Positions 1 through 8,430 of a DNA stretch of 64,000 nucleotides are shown here, in pieces. The notes beneath the pieces were generated by a model. That model was not told where the DNA came from. It saw only the letters and a list, made by a program, of their open reading frames with translations, and made no database searches. A program made the position numbers and the translations under genes. This stretch comes from Vreelandella nanhaiensis (GTDB lineage: Bacteria; Pseudomonadota; Gammaproteobacteria; Pseudomonadales; Halomonadaceae), in the NCBI RefSeq assembly GCF_003990185.1, contig NZ_RZHF01000006.1, positions 155,027-219,026 of the forward strand, given 5' to 3'. The first letter of the stretch is position 1. Each line of letters begins with the position of its first letter.

Positions 1-2
1 AC

Positions 3-101
3 GGCGAAACGCTGCTCACCTATCATTCCCATGCACTGAAAGAGGGCCAGCAGGTGGCGCTAACGCTCTTGGAAGGCTGGTGTCTGGAGCCTGACCAATG
101 A
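3..101 (+). CDS. C-terminal end of an unidentified protein (partial)
   Basis: An open frame enters from the left edge and ends in TGA at 99-101. About 32 codons are visible, ending in residues GWCLEPDQ. The stop overlaps the ATG of the next gene (ATGA), so the two are probably translationally coupled. The short tail resembles the beta-rich C-terminal (TOBE-like) end of ABC transporter ATPases, but too little is present to be confident. The identity must come from the sequence to the left. Confidence 0.45.
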   Translation, partial: GETLLTYHSHALKEGQQVALTLLEGWCLEPDQ

Positions 102-1201
102 GCGCCAGCATCAACATTTTAAGCGGCCTGGGCGATAAAGGCCCGGCGGCCATTGTGGTGGAGGCCAACGGCAAGCGTCTGCTGCTTGACGCTGGCGGCG
201 CACTGCACCCAGGCGAGCCTACCACCTGGGCACGCGGGCTTGATATCGATGCGGTAATTATCAGCCATGATCATATCGATCATATTGGCGGCGTCAGCGA
301 GCTGCCCGCTACGCTGCCGCTTTACTGCACACCCCTGGTCGCTCAGGCACTTCCCAAAGGGCGAGCCTGGCAGTCGCTGCCTGAACGCAGTACCTGTCAG
401 GTTGCCGGCATTCCGGTGACTACCGGCCAGGCGGGCCATTCATTGGGCGGGGTATGGATTCACCTGGGTATTGAGGGCGGCATTTTCTACAGCGGCGACG
501 CCTGCTTTGAGTCTCGGCTGTTTCCGTTTGATGCACCGCCACCGGCGCGTATTGCGCTGTTGGACGCTTCTTATGGCACCTACGATCAGCCCCAACAGGC
601 ATGCGTGGATGCCATTAGCGAACACTTGAACCGCCCGCTGGTTTTCCCGGTTCCTGAATCGGGCCGGGCGCTTGAGATGGCGCTCTGGCTAGCCGAAGAG
701 GCGGACGCTCGTGGGCTTTCGCTCGCCATTGATCCGGTTATTCGAGCCAACCTGAAAACACTGTTGGCACTCCCCTCGACGCTGCGCCGCTCCCATGCGG
801 ATGACAACATTAAAACGCTTCTGACTCGCCCTGATGCCTCCCAGCCAACGCTCAAGCTGATCAGCGATCGTGACGATACCGCTGCCATGTGGCCCGGCTT
901 CCACCTGCTGCATACCGGTTATCTGACGCCTTCGCGCTGCGCCGAACTTGCCGCTGGCGACATCCTCTGGCAGCGCTGGAATGTGCACCTGCGCGCCTCG
1001 CACTTGGTCGAGCTTGCCGATCAGATACAGGCCGAACGTGTCGTGCCGCTATTTACCCACTTATCCGAACCCGCACTCGGCGCATGGCGAACGTTACTGG
1101 GTGCCCGCCTCGCCACGGAAAAGACCCTGTTCTTAAATACTTACGCCTTGAATACTCACACTTTAGATGCCAACGCCTTGAATAACAGGAGCCCTGCATG
1201 A
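98..1201 (+). CDS. metallo-beta-lactamase-fold hydrolase
   Basis: This 367-residue protein carries the zinc-binding HxHxDH motif (H57, H59, D61, H62), a third-ligand histidine in AGHSLGG (H114) and the bridging aspartate in YSGDACF (D134). The C-terminal half has a WNVHLRASHLVELAD segment followed by VPLFTHLSE near residue 322. This resembles the arrangement in RNase J/CPSF-type (beta-CASP-like) nucleases, although I cannot prove nuclease activity. It is probably cytoplasmic, as no signal peptide is visible. It overlaps the preceding gene by 4 bases and the following HAD phosphatase by 4 bases, so the three form one coupled unit. The fold is secure; the substrate is not. Confidence 0.85.
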   Translation: MSASINILSGLGDKGPAAIVVEANGKRLLLDAGGALHPGEPTTWARGLDIDAVIISHDHIDHIGGVSELPATLPLYCTPLVAQALPKGRAWQSLPERSTCQVAGIPVTTGQAGHSLGGVWIHLGIEGGIFYSGDACFESRLFPFDAPPPARIALLDASYGTYDQPQQACVDAISEHLNRPLVFPVPESGRALEMALWLAEEADARGLSLAIDPVIRANLKTLLALPSTLRRSHADDNIKTLLTRPDASQPTLKLISDRDDTAAMWPGFHLLHTGYLTPSRCAELAAGDILWQRWNVHLRASHLVELADQIQAERVVPLFTHLSEPALGAWRTLLGARLATEKTLFLNTYALNTHTLDANALNNRSPA

Positions 1202-1647
1202 CCCACGCTGTCATTGTCGATGTCGACGGTACCTTAGCTGAATTCCACCCCACGAAAGTACACGAATGGGTATTAGGCCCCGCAAAACAGTGGGACCCCT
1301 TCTTTGCGTATATGGCCGAAGCGCCGGTAATCGAACCGGTTGCCCGGCTGGTGAAATTATTGAAAGCCCAGGGCCAGCAGATCGTCATTTGCAGCGGCCG
1401 TCCGGATACCCACCGCGACCATACCCATGAGTGGTTGACGCGCAACGCCATACCGTTTGACGCCATGTACCTGCGCCCGGATGGCCATGATCATGTGGAT
1501 GACGAAGCGGTCAAAGAAGCCCTGCTCAACACCATGCGTGAAGATGGTTTCGAGCCCTGGCTGGTGCTGGACGACCGCGATGCAGTGGTTGCCCAGTGGC
1601 GCGCTCTAGGCCTTACCTGCCTGCAATGCGCCCCGGGTGATTTTTAA
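1198..1647 (+). CDS. HAD-family phosphatase, T4 PseT 3'-phosphatase-like
   Basis: This 149-residue HAD protein has the nucleophile motif VDVDGTL (D8, D10), motif II ICSGRPD (S66) and the acidic motif LVLDDRD (D125, D126). The C-terminal block VVAQWRALGLTC followed by a GDF ending closely resembles the 3'-phosphatase domain of phage T4 polynucleotide kinase (PseT/Pnkp), as I recall that sequence. PseT-type phosphatases remove 3' phosphates from nucleic-acid ends. Its ATG overlaps the TGA of the metallo-hydrolase gene, suggesting a two-step nucleic-acid or nucleotide processing pair. No kinase or ligase domain is present. Confidence 0.8.
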   Translation: MTHAVIVDVDGTLAEFHPTKVHEWVLGPAKQWDPFFAYMAEAPVIEPVARLVKLLKAQGQQIVICSGRPDTHRDHTHEWLTRNAIPFDAMYLRPDGHDHVDDEAVKEALLNTMREDGFEPWLVLDDRDAVVAQWRALGLTCLQCAPGDF

Positions 1648-1690
1648 TCGAGCGCCGGCCAGGCTGCACTTTTGCCAAGTAGTCTACGCG

Positions 1691-1864
1691 CTACTTATTG
1701 AGCTTCTTGAGCCGCTGTTCGGCCCGTTTGATGGTGGAAATTTTTTCGGGCCGCTTCATGGATTTCCAGTGGCGAATCTCTTCGATGCTCCGCCCACAGC
1801 CAGTGCACATGCCGCCTTTCAACTGACAGGCGGATATGCAGGGGCTATCGATTTTCTGAGCCAT
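1691..1864 (-). CDS. DUF1289 domain protein
   Basis: A 57-residue cysteine-containing protein with the DUF1289 pattern: SPCISACQL, then CTGCGRSIEEI, then a basic tail. The conserved cysteines suggest a small metal-binding protein of unknown role. I place the start at the ATG at 1864-1862, which overlaps the TGA of the upstream gene (TGATG), rather than at the longer in-frame extension. This implies translational coupling with the 121-residue gene before it. Confidence 0.75.
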   Translation of the reverse strand: MAQKIDSPCISACQLKGGMCTGCGRSIEEIRHWKSMKRPEKISTIKRAEQRLKKLNK

Positions 1865-2229
1865 CAATGCCTCGCTGTTCGTGAGCGCAATCGGCGCTGC
1901 CAATCACCGTCGTGGGCGCGCTTGCACGCCTGCTCACTATCGAAGTCGATATGATGTGTGACGCTATCAAGCGCCACGCCCGCCTCAGCCAGGGCGCTTG
2001 CCGTGAGTTCATACAGGCGCTGCTTGGCATCACCCTTAAGCGCTAAGGCTAGGTGGGCATCGGTATCAAATACCCAGATAACAACCAGGCTTTCGGGAAA
2101 GTGCTGGTAGTCCACACAGTGGGTTAGCCAGACGAACCCCGGCACGTCAGCCTTGGCCTGCTCGCAGGCATCGGTCAAAGAAGCCCCGAGCTGGCGCTCC
2201 ATCTTGCCACGTTCTCGTTTAGCGATCAT
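1864..2229 (-). CDS. conserved hypothetical protein
   Basis: A 121-residue soluble protein that I cannot assign to a named family. It has a basic N-terminus (IAKRERGK), a hydrophobic core (ESLVVIWVFDTDAH) and a basic C-terminus. Upstream of the ATG is an AGGTG ribosome-binding sequence. It is coupled to the DUF1289 gene by a TGATG overlap, and the pair forms a short minus-strand operon. Proteins of this type are sometimes labelled as Fis-family regulators in databases, but I see no clear helix-turn-helix. Confidence 0.6.
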   Translation of the reverse strand: MIAKRERGKMERQLGASLTDACEQAKADVPGFVWLTHCVDYQHFPESLVVIWVFDTDAHLALALKGDAKQRLYELTASALAEAGVALDSVTHHIDFDSEQACKRAHDGDWQRRLRSRTARH

Positions 2230-2351
2230 GCAAGCACCTGATTGAACAAAGAAATGAGTCTTTACAAAAACGCTATAACATTTTAAACATCAAGGCGTGC
2301 TTGGCTATTACTGGTAAGAATTAGCGAGAGACAACCCACCTCCCAAGGCAG

Positions 2352-3533
2352 CTACCCCTTCTGGCTGCGAGCCAGTGGATGGCTCGGCCAGCGCCGTTGC
2401 CATGCCAGTAGTAATACCGGCAGTAGCGAGACAGGAATCAGCAGCGCATTAAGCGTCGCCCAGCCTAGGGTATTGACCAACGGCCCCGCTAGCAGCGCCG
2501 TCAAGGCAACCGTACCGAACACGAGAAACTCGTTGGCCGCCTGGGTGCGTGCTTTATCCGCCGGTTGATAGCTTTGTGTCAACAAACCGGTGGCGGGCAG
2601 GAAGGTAAAATTCCAGCCAAGTCCCAGGAGTATCAGCGCAACGTTAAAGCCTGCAAACCCGGCATCGAACTGTGCGGCGACAGCGCTTGCGACCAGCAGC
2701 AAGCAGCCAGCACCAATCATGCCCGGGGCACCAAAGCGCGCCGTCAAATGGCCGGTAAAAAATGAGGGTAGGAACATGGCGACCACATGCCACTGAATGG
2801 TCGTGGCGACATGGTTAAAATCGTGCCCGGCCCCTGCCATCGCCAGCGGCGTCGCGGTCATTGCCAGATTCATCACTCCATAGCCAATCGCTGCTGAACT
2901 AACAGCGAGCAGGAAAATGGGCTGTCGCAGGATGACTGACAAGGGCTTCTTCTCACCTTCTACTGCTTCCACAAAGGCCACTGGCAACCGCGTACCTAGA
3001 AGTATGCCGAGTGCCAGTGCATAGAGTACGCCCAGCCCGACGAAACTGCCCAGAAACGGCGTCTCGCTTAGCTCGCGGCTAAAGCGGGCAAGCCAGGGGC
3101 CTGCAAACGCGGCCAGCACCCCGCCGCCCATCACTAAACCAATGGCTTTATCACGCAGGGCTTTAGGAGCTGCCTCGATGGCAGCAAAGCGGTAGAGCTG
3201 CCCAAAGCCGATGCCGATTCCAATCAGCCAGGTCGCCAACAAAAAAAGGCCAAAGCTCTGCTGGCGTAGCGCTAGAATGGCCACAGCTGTGCCTATTAAG
3301 CCAATAAGATTGCCCAGTACAAAGCCGCGTTTTCGACCCAGACGCCCCATGATCAGGGAGGCGGGAATGGTGGCACACATCAGCCCCAACCATTGGCTGG
3401 CCACCGGTGCGGTCGCCCAGTTGGCGGTAGGTGCCAGCGAGGCGCCGATCAGTGGCGATACAGCAATCAGCAGGATATTGCCGCTGACCAAGAGCGCCTG
3501 GCAAAGCGATAGCAGCGTGACGGTTAAGGGCAT
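2352..3533 (-). CDS. MFS transporter
   Basis: A 393-residue integral membrane protein with about twelve hydrophobic segments. The loop MGRLGRKRGFVLGN between helices 2 and 3 matches the major facilitator superfamily signature (GxLaDrxGrrrv). It probably exports a small molecule by proton antiport; the substrate is unknown. Its start overlaps the 3' end of the GlxA-type regulator gene by 10 bases, so regulator and exporter are co-transcribed. The regulator may respond to the transported compound. Confidence 0.85.
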   Translation of the reverse strand: MPLTVTLLSLCQALLVSGNILLIAVSPLIGASLAPTANWATAPVASQWLGLMCATIPASLIMGRLGRKRGFVLGNLIGLIGTAVAILALRQQSFGLFLLATWLIGIGIGFGQLYRFAAIEAAPKALRDKAIGLVMGGGVLAAFAGPWLARFSRELSETPFLGSFVGLGVLYALALGILLGTRLPVAFVEAVEGEKKPLSVILRQPIFLLAVSSAAIGYGVMNLAMTATPLAMAGAGHDFNHVATTIQWHVVAMFLPSFFTGHLTARFGAPGMIGAGCLLLVASAVAAQFDAGFAGFNVALILLGLGWNFTFLPATGLLTQSYQPADKARTQAANEFLVFGTVALTALLAGPLVNTLGWATLNALLIPVSLLPVLLLAWQRRWPSHPLARSQKG

Positions 3534-4528
3534 GATAATGGCTCCACAAGAGTAGGTATGGCTGCTGCGCCAAAGCGCTGACGATAAACGGAAGGAGAAA
3601 CGCCGTAGTAACGCTGAAACTGGCGCCGCAACTGCTCGGCGCCGCCTAAGCGCCAGCGCTCGGCTAACCGTTCAAGCGATATCGCCTGACGCTCATCCAG
3701 CAGCGCCAGACGCGCCTGCTCCAGCCGTAACTGAGTCAAGTAAGTACCCGGCGTAGTGGTTAAGTAACGCTTGAACAAGCGAGTAAGATGACGCGGTGAC
3801 ACGGCCATGAGTGCTGCCATACTTTCCAGCGAATGTTCCCCACCGGGGTCGCCATGCAGATGATCCAGCAGACGGCGCAGCGGACCGGCATCTTGCTGGC
3901 AGCGCAGAATTTCACTGAACTGCGATTGCCCTCCTGGACGATGCAAAAACATCACCAATTCACGCGCCACCCGCCCGGCAAGGGCTGCGCCGTGGTCGGC
4001 TTCTACCAGCGAAAGTGCCAGATCAATACCTGCCGTTATCCCAGCGCTGGTATAGCGATCGCCACTCTGTATATACATCGCATCAGACTCAACGCTAAGC
4101 GCCGGATACTCCTCGGCAAGCTGGCTGGCATGACGCCAATGGGTGGTCACCCGCTGGCCATCCAACAGCCCAGCGGCGGCGAGTAAAAAAGCCCCCGAAC
4201 AGATAGAGCCTAACCGGCGCACTTGAGGCGCTATCTCGCGCAAAAGCGCCAGTACGTGCTGGTCGTGGCGTTTATCCATAACGCCACTGCCGCCCGCAAC
4301 CAGTAGCGTATCCAACGGCAGTAATTGGGGCATATCGGCATACATGTGGCTTGCATACACTGCCAGCTCACCGTTGGTCATCACCGGTCCTGGCACATCT
4401 GCTATCAGAGTTAACCGGTACAACGGTTCCGGGCTTAGCGCATTGGCGCTGGCAAAGACCTGCCAGGGGCCACTGACATCCAGCAGCTGGCAATCAGGGT
4501 AAGCCAATAAAGCAATATGGCGCGTCAC
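3524..4528 (-). CDS. GlxA-type transcriptional regulator (DJ-1/PfpI + AraC)
   Basis: A 334-residue two-domain regulator. The N-terminal half (about residues 4-170) is a DJ-1/PfpI amidotransferase-like domain starting HIALLAYPDCQLLDVSGPWQ with the nucleophile-elbow region GSICSGAFLLAAAGLLDG. The C-terminal 100 residues form a double helix-turn-helix of the AraC family (SPRHLTRLFKRY; LRRQFQRYYGVSPSVYRQRF). I use the GTG at 4528 because GGAGAG lies just upstream, and the longer frame adds 29 residues without homology. It overlaps the MFS gene downstream, which is its likely target or partner. Confidence 0.85.
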   Translation of the reverse strand: MTRHIALLAYPDCQLLDVSGPWQVFASANALSPEPLYRLTLIADVPGPVMTNGELAVYASHMYADMPQLLPLDTLLVAGGSGVMDKRHDQHVLALLREIAPQVRRLGSICSGAFLLAAAGLLDGQRVTTHWRHASQLAEEYPALSVESDAMYIQSGDRYTSAGITAGIDLALSLVEADHGAALAGRVARELVMFLHRPGGQSQFSEILRCQQDAGPLRRLLDHLHGDPGGEHSLESMAALMAVSPRHLTRLFKRYLTTTPGTYLTQLRLEQARLALLDERQAISLERLAERWRLGGAEQLRRQFQRYYGVSPSVYRQRFGAAAIPTLVEPLSCP

Positions 4529-4638
4529 GTTCTCTCTCCATGTCTCTTCAGCCCTTTTCTTCAGAGCATCGACCTTGAGAGTGTCTGCCGAGAACGGCAG
4601 GTCGGCAAGGACCATTACCCCACCGATACGGACATTGC

Positions 4639-5322
4639 CTAACCCGTTTGGCTGATGGGCGCTTCCATGCGGCGTACGCTGGCCACGAAGTCACTGAATC
4701 GCTCGCCCTGTATCAACACATGATCACACAGCGCCTGTTGGGCCAGCGCGGCGTCCCCCTGGGTAATGGCATCGACAATGGTTTGATGTTCGTTAAGTGA
4801 GTTATGCATCCGCTGGCGGACCTGCAGCTGCAAACGCCGATAGGGCTTTAAGCGTTGCTTTAGCTGACGGGCTTCGCTGGCCAGAAAGGTATTGTGGCTT
4901 GCCGCATAGATGCAGTCATGGAAGGCTTCATTTTCGTAGTAATACTCATCGGTATCACCCGCGAGTGCTGCCGCTTCACAGCGCTGATGAGCCGCCTGAA
5001 GTTCTGCCAGTTCCGGCTCGCTAATTCGTCGGGCTGCCAGTCGCCCGCACATGCCTTCAAGCTCAGCCATCACCTCAAACATCTCGATCAGCTGGTCGAT
5101 GCCCACCTTGGCTACAAAGGTGCCCTTCTTTGGCGAAACGGTGACCAAGCCGCTGGCGACCAACTGCTGAAAGGCCTCGCGTACGGGCGTGCGTGAAACG
5201 TTGAATGTACGCCCCAACTCTTCGGGGTCCAGCCGCTCTCCCGGCAAGCGTCGTCCGTTGATAATATCGTCTTCAAGGGAGTCGCGAAGCTTCTGCGCGT
5301 TGGAACGTTTGGTATCGGCCAT
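4639..5322 (-). CDS. GntR/FadR-family transcriptional regulator
   Basis: A 227-residue regulator with an N-terminal winged helix (about residues 10-75, including LGRTFNVSRTPVREAFQQL and SPKKGTFVAKV) and a C-terminal all-alpha FCD domain. Acidic and histidine residues such as NEAFHDCIY, NEHQTIVDAI and DHVLIQGERF are placed as in metal/ligand-binding FCD domains. GGAGGTG precedes the ATG. It is divergent from the TRAP-malonate operon, which it most likely controls in response to the imported acid. The role is analogous to the GntR-type MatR of rhizobial malonate operons. Confidence 0.85.
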   Translation of the reverse strand: MADTKRSNAQKLRDSLEDDIINGRRLPGERLDPEELGRTFNVSRTPVREAFQQLVASGLVTVSPKKGTFVAKVGIDQLIEMFEVMAELEGMCGRLAARRISEPELAELQAAHQRCEAAALAGDTDEYYYENEAFHDCIYAASHNTFLASEARQLKQRLKPYRRLQLQVRQRMHNSLNEHQTIVDAITQGDAALAQQALCDHVLIQGERFSDFVASVRRMEAPISQTG

Positions 5323-5356
5323 GCTTCACCTCCAAAAAGGCTCGCCATTATACTTA

Positions 5357-5424
5357 TTGTTTGCTGCACTTATTTGACATTAGCACAGCAAACAACTATT
5401 GAAATATATATCAGATTTTCTGAT
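5357..5424. promoter_or_regulatory. inverted repeats between GntR and TRAP genes (candidate operator)
   Basis: The 154-base divergent promoter region holds two symmetric elements. TTGTTTGCTG at 5357-5366 is an exact inverted copy of CAGCAAACAA at 5386-5395, separated by 19 bases. Nearer the transporter, ATCAGA-N3-TCTGAT at 5410-5424 is a perfect palindrome. GntR regulators typically bind such sites next to their own gene, so these are the best candidates for its operators. Which one is used cannot be decided from sequence. Confidence 0.5.
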
Positions 5425-5476
5425 GCACATAAAACGCTCTTCCAAACACACAACAACAAAGAGTTGGAGACGCCAC

Positions 5477-6472
5477 ATGCAACGCTACCTGTGTACTACC
5501 CTGACCGCTCTGGGCTTGGCCATTGCCGTTTCTCATGCCAGTGCCAATACCGTGCTCCGCGCTTCTCATCAGTTCCCCGGTGGGCAGGGCGATGTGCGCG
5601 ACGAAATGGTACAAATGATGGCCCGCCACGTGGCTGAAGCGGATGTCGGCCTTACCATTGAAGTCTACCCTGGCCAGTCACTGTTCAAAGCCCGTGAGCA
5701 GTGGGGCGCGCTTACCCGTGGGCGCCTGGACATTACCTCGCTACCGCTGGATTACGCGAGCGGCCGCCACCCTGAGTTTTCAGCCACCCTGATGCCTGGC
5801 CTGGTACGTAACCAGGCGCACGCTCAGCGCCTTAACGACTCAGAATACATGGAGATGATTCATGCAGTGATTCTGGATGGGGGGGCCCGCGTTCTGGCCA
5901 ATGCCTGGCTTTCAGGCGGCTTCGCATCCAGCGAGCAGTGCATTACCTCACCCGACACCGTATCAGGGCAAAACATTCGCGCAGCGGGCCCGGCGTTTGA
6001 AGAGATGCTGGAAGCCGCCGGCGCTTCCATTGCCTCCATGCCCTCCTCTGAAATTTACACCGCCATGCAAACCGGCGTACTGGACGCCGCTAACACCTCT
6101 TCCATGTCGTTTATCTCGTTTCGGCTTTACGAACAGGTTGAGTGCATGACCCAGCCAGGCGACTTCGCGCTGTGGTTCATGTATGAGCCGATCCTGATCT
6201 CCGAGCAGGTGTGGCAAGGTCTGAATGAAGAGCAGCAGACTGCGCTGATGGAAGCGGGTGAAGCTGCCGAGAAGTTCTTTGCCGAAGAAGCGGCGGCCAT
6301 CGATCAGGAAATGGCCGATCTTTACCAAGAGAACGGCGTGGAGGTAGTCAGCATGAGCGAGGAGGATTACAACGCCTGGCTCGATATCGCGCGCGAAACC
6401 TCCTACAAGAACTTTGCCAATAACGTTCCCAATGGCCAGGCCATCATCGATGCGGCGCTAGCCGTCGAGTAA
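5477..6472 (+). CDS. TRAP transporter solute-binding protein (DctP family)
   Basis: A 331-residue periplasmic binding protein. I choose the ATG at 5477, after GGAG, because it yields a clean signal peptide (MQRYLCTTLTALGLAIAVSHASA). The mature part has DctP features: VLRASHQFPGGQG, AREQWGALTRGRLDITSLP, and the block PSSEIYTAMQTGVLDAANTS, which carries family ligand-binding and helix residues. It captures a carboxylate and delivers it to the Q and M subunits encoded next. The downstream malonyl-CoA genes point to malonate or a related dicarboxylate as substrate, which is inference from context. Confidence 0.88.
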   Translation: MQRYLCTTLTALGLAIAVSHASANTVLRASHQFPGGQGDVRDEMVQMMARHVAEADVGLTIEVYPGQSLFKAREQWGALTRGRLDITSLPLDYASGRHPEFSATLMPGLVRNQAHAQRLNDSEYMEMIHAVILDGGARVLANAWLSGGFASSEQCITSPDTVSGQNIRAAGPAFEEMLEAAGASIASMPSSEIYTAMQTGVLDAANTSSMSFISFRLYEQVECMTQPGDFALWFMYEPILISEQVWQGLNEEQQTALMEAGEAAEKFFAEEAAAIDQEMADLYQENGVEVVSMSEEDYNAWLDIARETSYKNFANNVPNGQAIIDAALAVE

Positions 6473-6486
6473 GCACTTACCCCAGC

Positions 6487-6527
6487 AACCTGTGGCCACT
6501 TGCCTGCATCAGGCGAGTGGCCAGGTT
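6487..6527 (+). other. intercistronic hairpin between dctP and dctQ
   Basis: The 88-base gap after the binding-protein gene can fold into a long stem: AACCTG-TGGCCACTTGCCTG pairs with CAGGCGAGTGGCCAGGTT with one bulge and one G-T pair. No run of T follows, so it is not a standard terminator. Such hairpins often protect the upstream binding-protein mRNA and lower downstream expression, which would match the excess of binding protein needed. Confidence 0.6.
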
Positions 6528-6560
6528 CGATTGACGTCTGCTTAGCTTGATGAGGGAACT

Positions 6561-7082
6561 ATGGTCACTTCAACCACGCACCACCCTGCCGCTCGCGGTG
6601 GGGTTATCGGCAGCTACATCCGGCTAATGGACAGGCTTTCACGCCTGTTTGCCTACCTGGCCTGTGCTCTGTTTGTCGCGGGCGTCCTGGTGATTTGCCA
6701 GATGGTCTTTATTCGCTACTTACTAGGCATGAGCACCAGCTGGCAAACCGAATTCACCGTTTTCTCAGTGACGGGCGCCATGTTGATGGGTAGCCCTTAC
6801 GTACTCATGACCGGCGGCCACGTCGCTATTACGATTGTTCCCGATGCGCTAGGCGGTATCGCTCGAAAAGCCATGCGCTTGGTGGCCTCGCTCTTTGGCC
6901 TGGGCTTCTGTGCGGTCCTCGCCTATGCCTCCTGGGTGTATGTACTTGAAGCCCTGCATGGCAACTGGACGACCGGCTCGGTATGGAACCCACCGCTTTG
7001 GCCCGCGCTTTTGCCCATGGCATTAGGTTCTTCGTTATTGGTACTGCAGTACGTGGCTGAAATCCTGCGCGGGGAGCACTGA
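6561..7082 (+). CDS. TRAP transporter small permease (DctQ family)
   Basis: A 173-residue membrane protein with four hydrophobic helices, the normal size for DctQ subunits. The segment VFIRYLLGMSTSWQTEFTVF between helices 1 and 2 is a typical DctQ signature (xRyxxxxxxxWxeE). AGGGAAC precedes the ATG. It lies two bases before the large permease gene and would pair with it in the inner membrane to form the sodium-driven transporter. Confidence 0.88.
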   Translation: MVTSTTHHPAARGGVIGSYIRLMDRLSRLFAYLACALFVAGVLVICQMVFIRYLLGMSTSWQTEFTVFSVTGAMLMGSPYVLMTGGHVAITIVPDALGGIARKAMRLVASLFGLGFCAVLAYASWVYVLEALHGNWTTGSVWNPPLWPALLPMALGSSLLVLQYVAEILRGEH

Positions 7083-7084
7083 AT

Positions 7085-8419
7085 ATGGACCCGATTACTT
7101 TAGGTATTATTGTCGCCATCGCACTGATTGCACTCATGGCTATCGGTACCCCTATCGCCTTTGCACTGGGGGGCGTATCACTTCTCGCGCTACTTTATGA
7201 TCGTGGGCTTTCCGAACTTACCTATTTTGGTGAAACGTTTTTTGACCGCATTGCGGAATTTGGCTTTGTGGCAATCCCCATGTTCATCCTCATGGGCGCG
7301 GCAGTGGCGTCATCTCCCACTGGGCGCGATCTTTATCGCTCACTCGATTTATGGATGGGCCGCTTACCAGGTGGCCTGGCGGTATCCAATATTGGCGCCT
7401 GCTCCATTTTTGCCGCACTTTCCGGGTCGTCTCCGGCTACCTGTGCGGCTATTGGTAAAATGGGTATTCCTGAAATGCGTACACGCGGCTACCCCGATGG
7501 CGTGGCGGCGGGGTGTATTGCTGCCGGAGGTACCCTAGGCATTCTTATCCCACCTTCAGTCACCATGATCATCTACGGCATTTCCACCGAGACCTCTATC
7601 GGCCGGCTATTCATTGCAGGCGTGGTGCCGGGTTTTATGCTCGCAGGGCTATTTATGATCTGGACGATGATTGCCTGCAAGATGGCCGGTGGCTATAACA
7701 ATCCGTTGGCAGAGTCTGCCGAGCGCCTAAAGCAGACGGTTAAACACAACGTAGATACCAATTTAAAGGCGTTAGTGCGCGTTCTGCCTTTTCTAGGCGT
7801 GGTGGCAGGTATTTTATTCGCGCTGTACGGCGGAGTGGCGACACCCTCGGAAGCGGCGGGCGTAGGCGCCTTCTTATGCTTGGCACTGGCCATTCTTATC
7901 TATAGCATGTGGCAGCTGGGCCCGATCAAACTGATCATGCGTGATTCATTGCGTGAAAGTGTGATGATCATGCTGGTTATCGCCACCGCTGAAGTGTTCG
8001 CCTACGCGCTCTCCTCCATGTTTATCACCCAAACCGTGGCCGCTGCCATTGCCGACCTGGAGGTAAACCGCTGGGTATTAATGGGGGTTATTAATCTCTT
8101 CTTGCTGGTGGCAGGCTTCTTCCTTCCGCCCGTTGCGGTCATCGTCATGACCGCACCAATTCTGCTGCCCATTATCATTGCTGCGGATTTTGACCCCTAC
8201 TGGTTCGCCGTGATCCTGACCATCAATCTGGAAATTGGTCTGATCACCCCGCCCGTGGGCCTAAACCTGTTCATTATCAAAGGTATCGCACCGGATATTT
8301 CGCTGCGCGACATCTTGATGGGCAGCCTGCCCTACGCGCTATGCATGGTGTTGGGTATCTTGCTGCTGTGTCTCTTCCCAGGTATCGCGCTGTGGTTACC
8401 TAACTTGATAATGGGTTAA
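7085..8419 (+). CDS. TRAP transporter large permease (DctM family)
   Basis: A 444-residue protein with about twelve hydrophobic segments. Family blocks include GSSPATCAAIGKMGIPEM, GGTLGILIPPSVTMIIYG and the C-terminal NLEIGLITPPVGLNLFIIKG. It forms the sodium/solute translocation pathway in the inner membrane with the DctQ subunit encoded upstream. It is followed after 11 bases by malonyl-CoA decarboxylase, making a transporter-catabolism operon. Confidence 0.9.
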   Translation: MDPITLGIIVAIALIALMAIGTPIAFALGGVSLLALLYDRGLSELTYFGETFFDRIAEFGFVAIPMFILMGAAVASSPTGRDLYRSLDLWMGRLPGGLAVSNIGACSIFAALSGSSPATCAAIGKMGIPEMRTRGYPDGVAAGCIAAGGTLGILIPPSVTMIIYGISTETSIGRLFIAGVVPGFMLAGLFMIWTMIACKMAGGYNNPLAESAERLKQTVKHNVDTNLKALVRVLPFLGVVAGILFALYGGVATPSEAAGVGAFLCLALAILIYSMWQLGPIKLIMRDSLRESVMIMLVIATAEVFAYALSSMFITQTVAAAIADLEVNRWVLMGVINLFLLVAGFFLPPVAVIVMTAPILLPIIIAADFDPYWFAVILTINLEIGLITPPVGLNLFIIKGIAPDISLRDILMGSLPYALCMVLGILLLCLFPGIALWLPNLIMG

Positions 8420-8430
8420 GGAGTGAGACC

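Noticed and set aside
5374-5637. Plus-strand frame overlapping the first TRAP binding protein start
   Set aside because: It overlaps the signal peptide region in another frame and crosses the operator region. No homology is visible.
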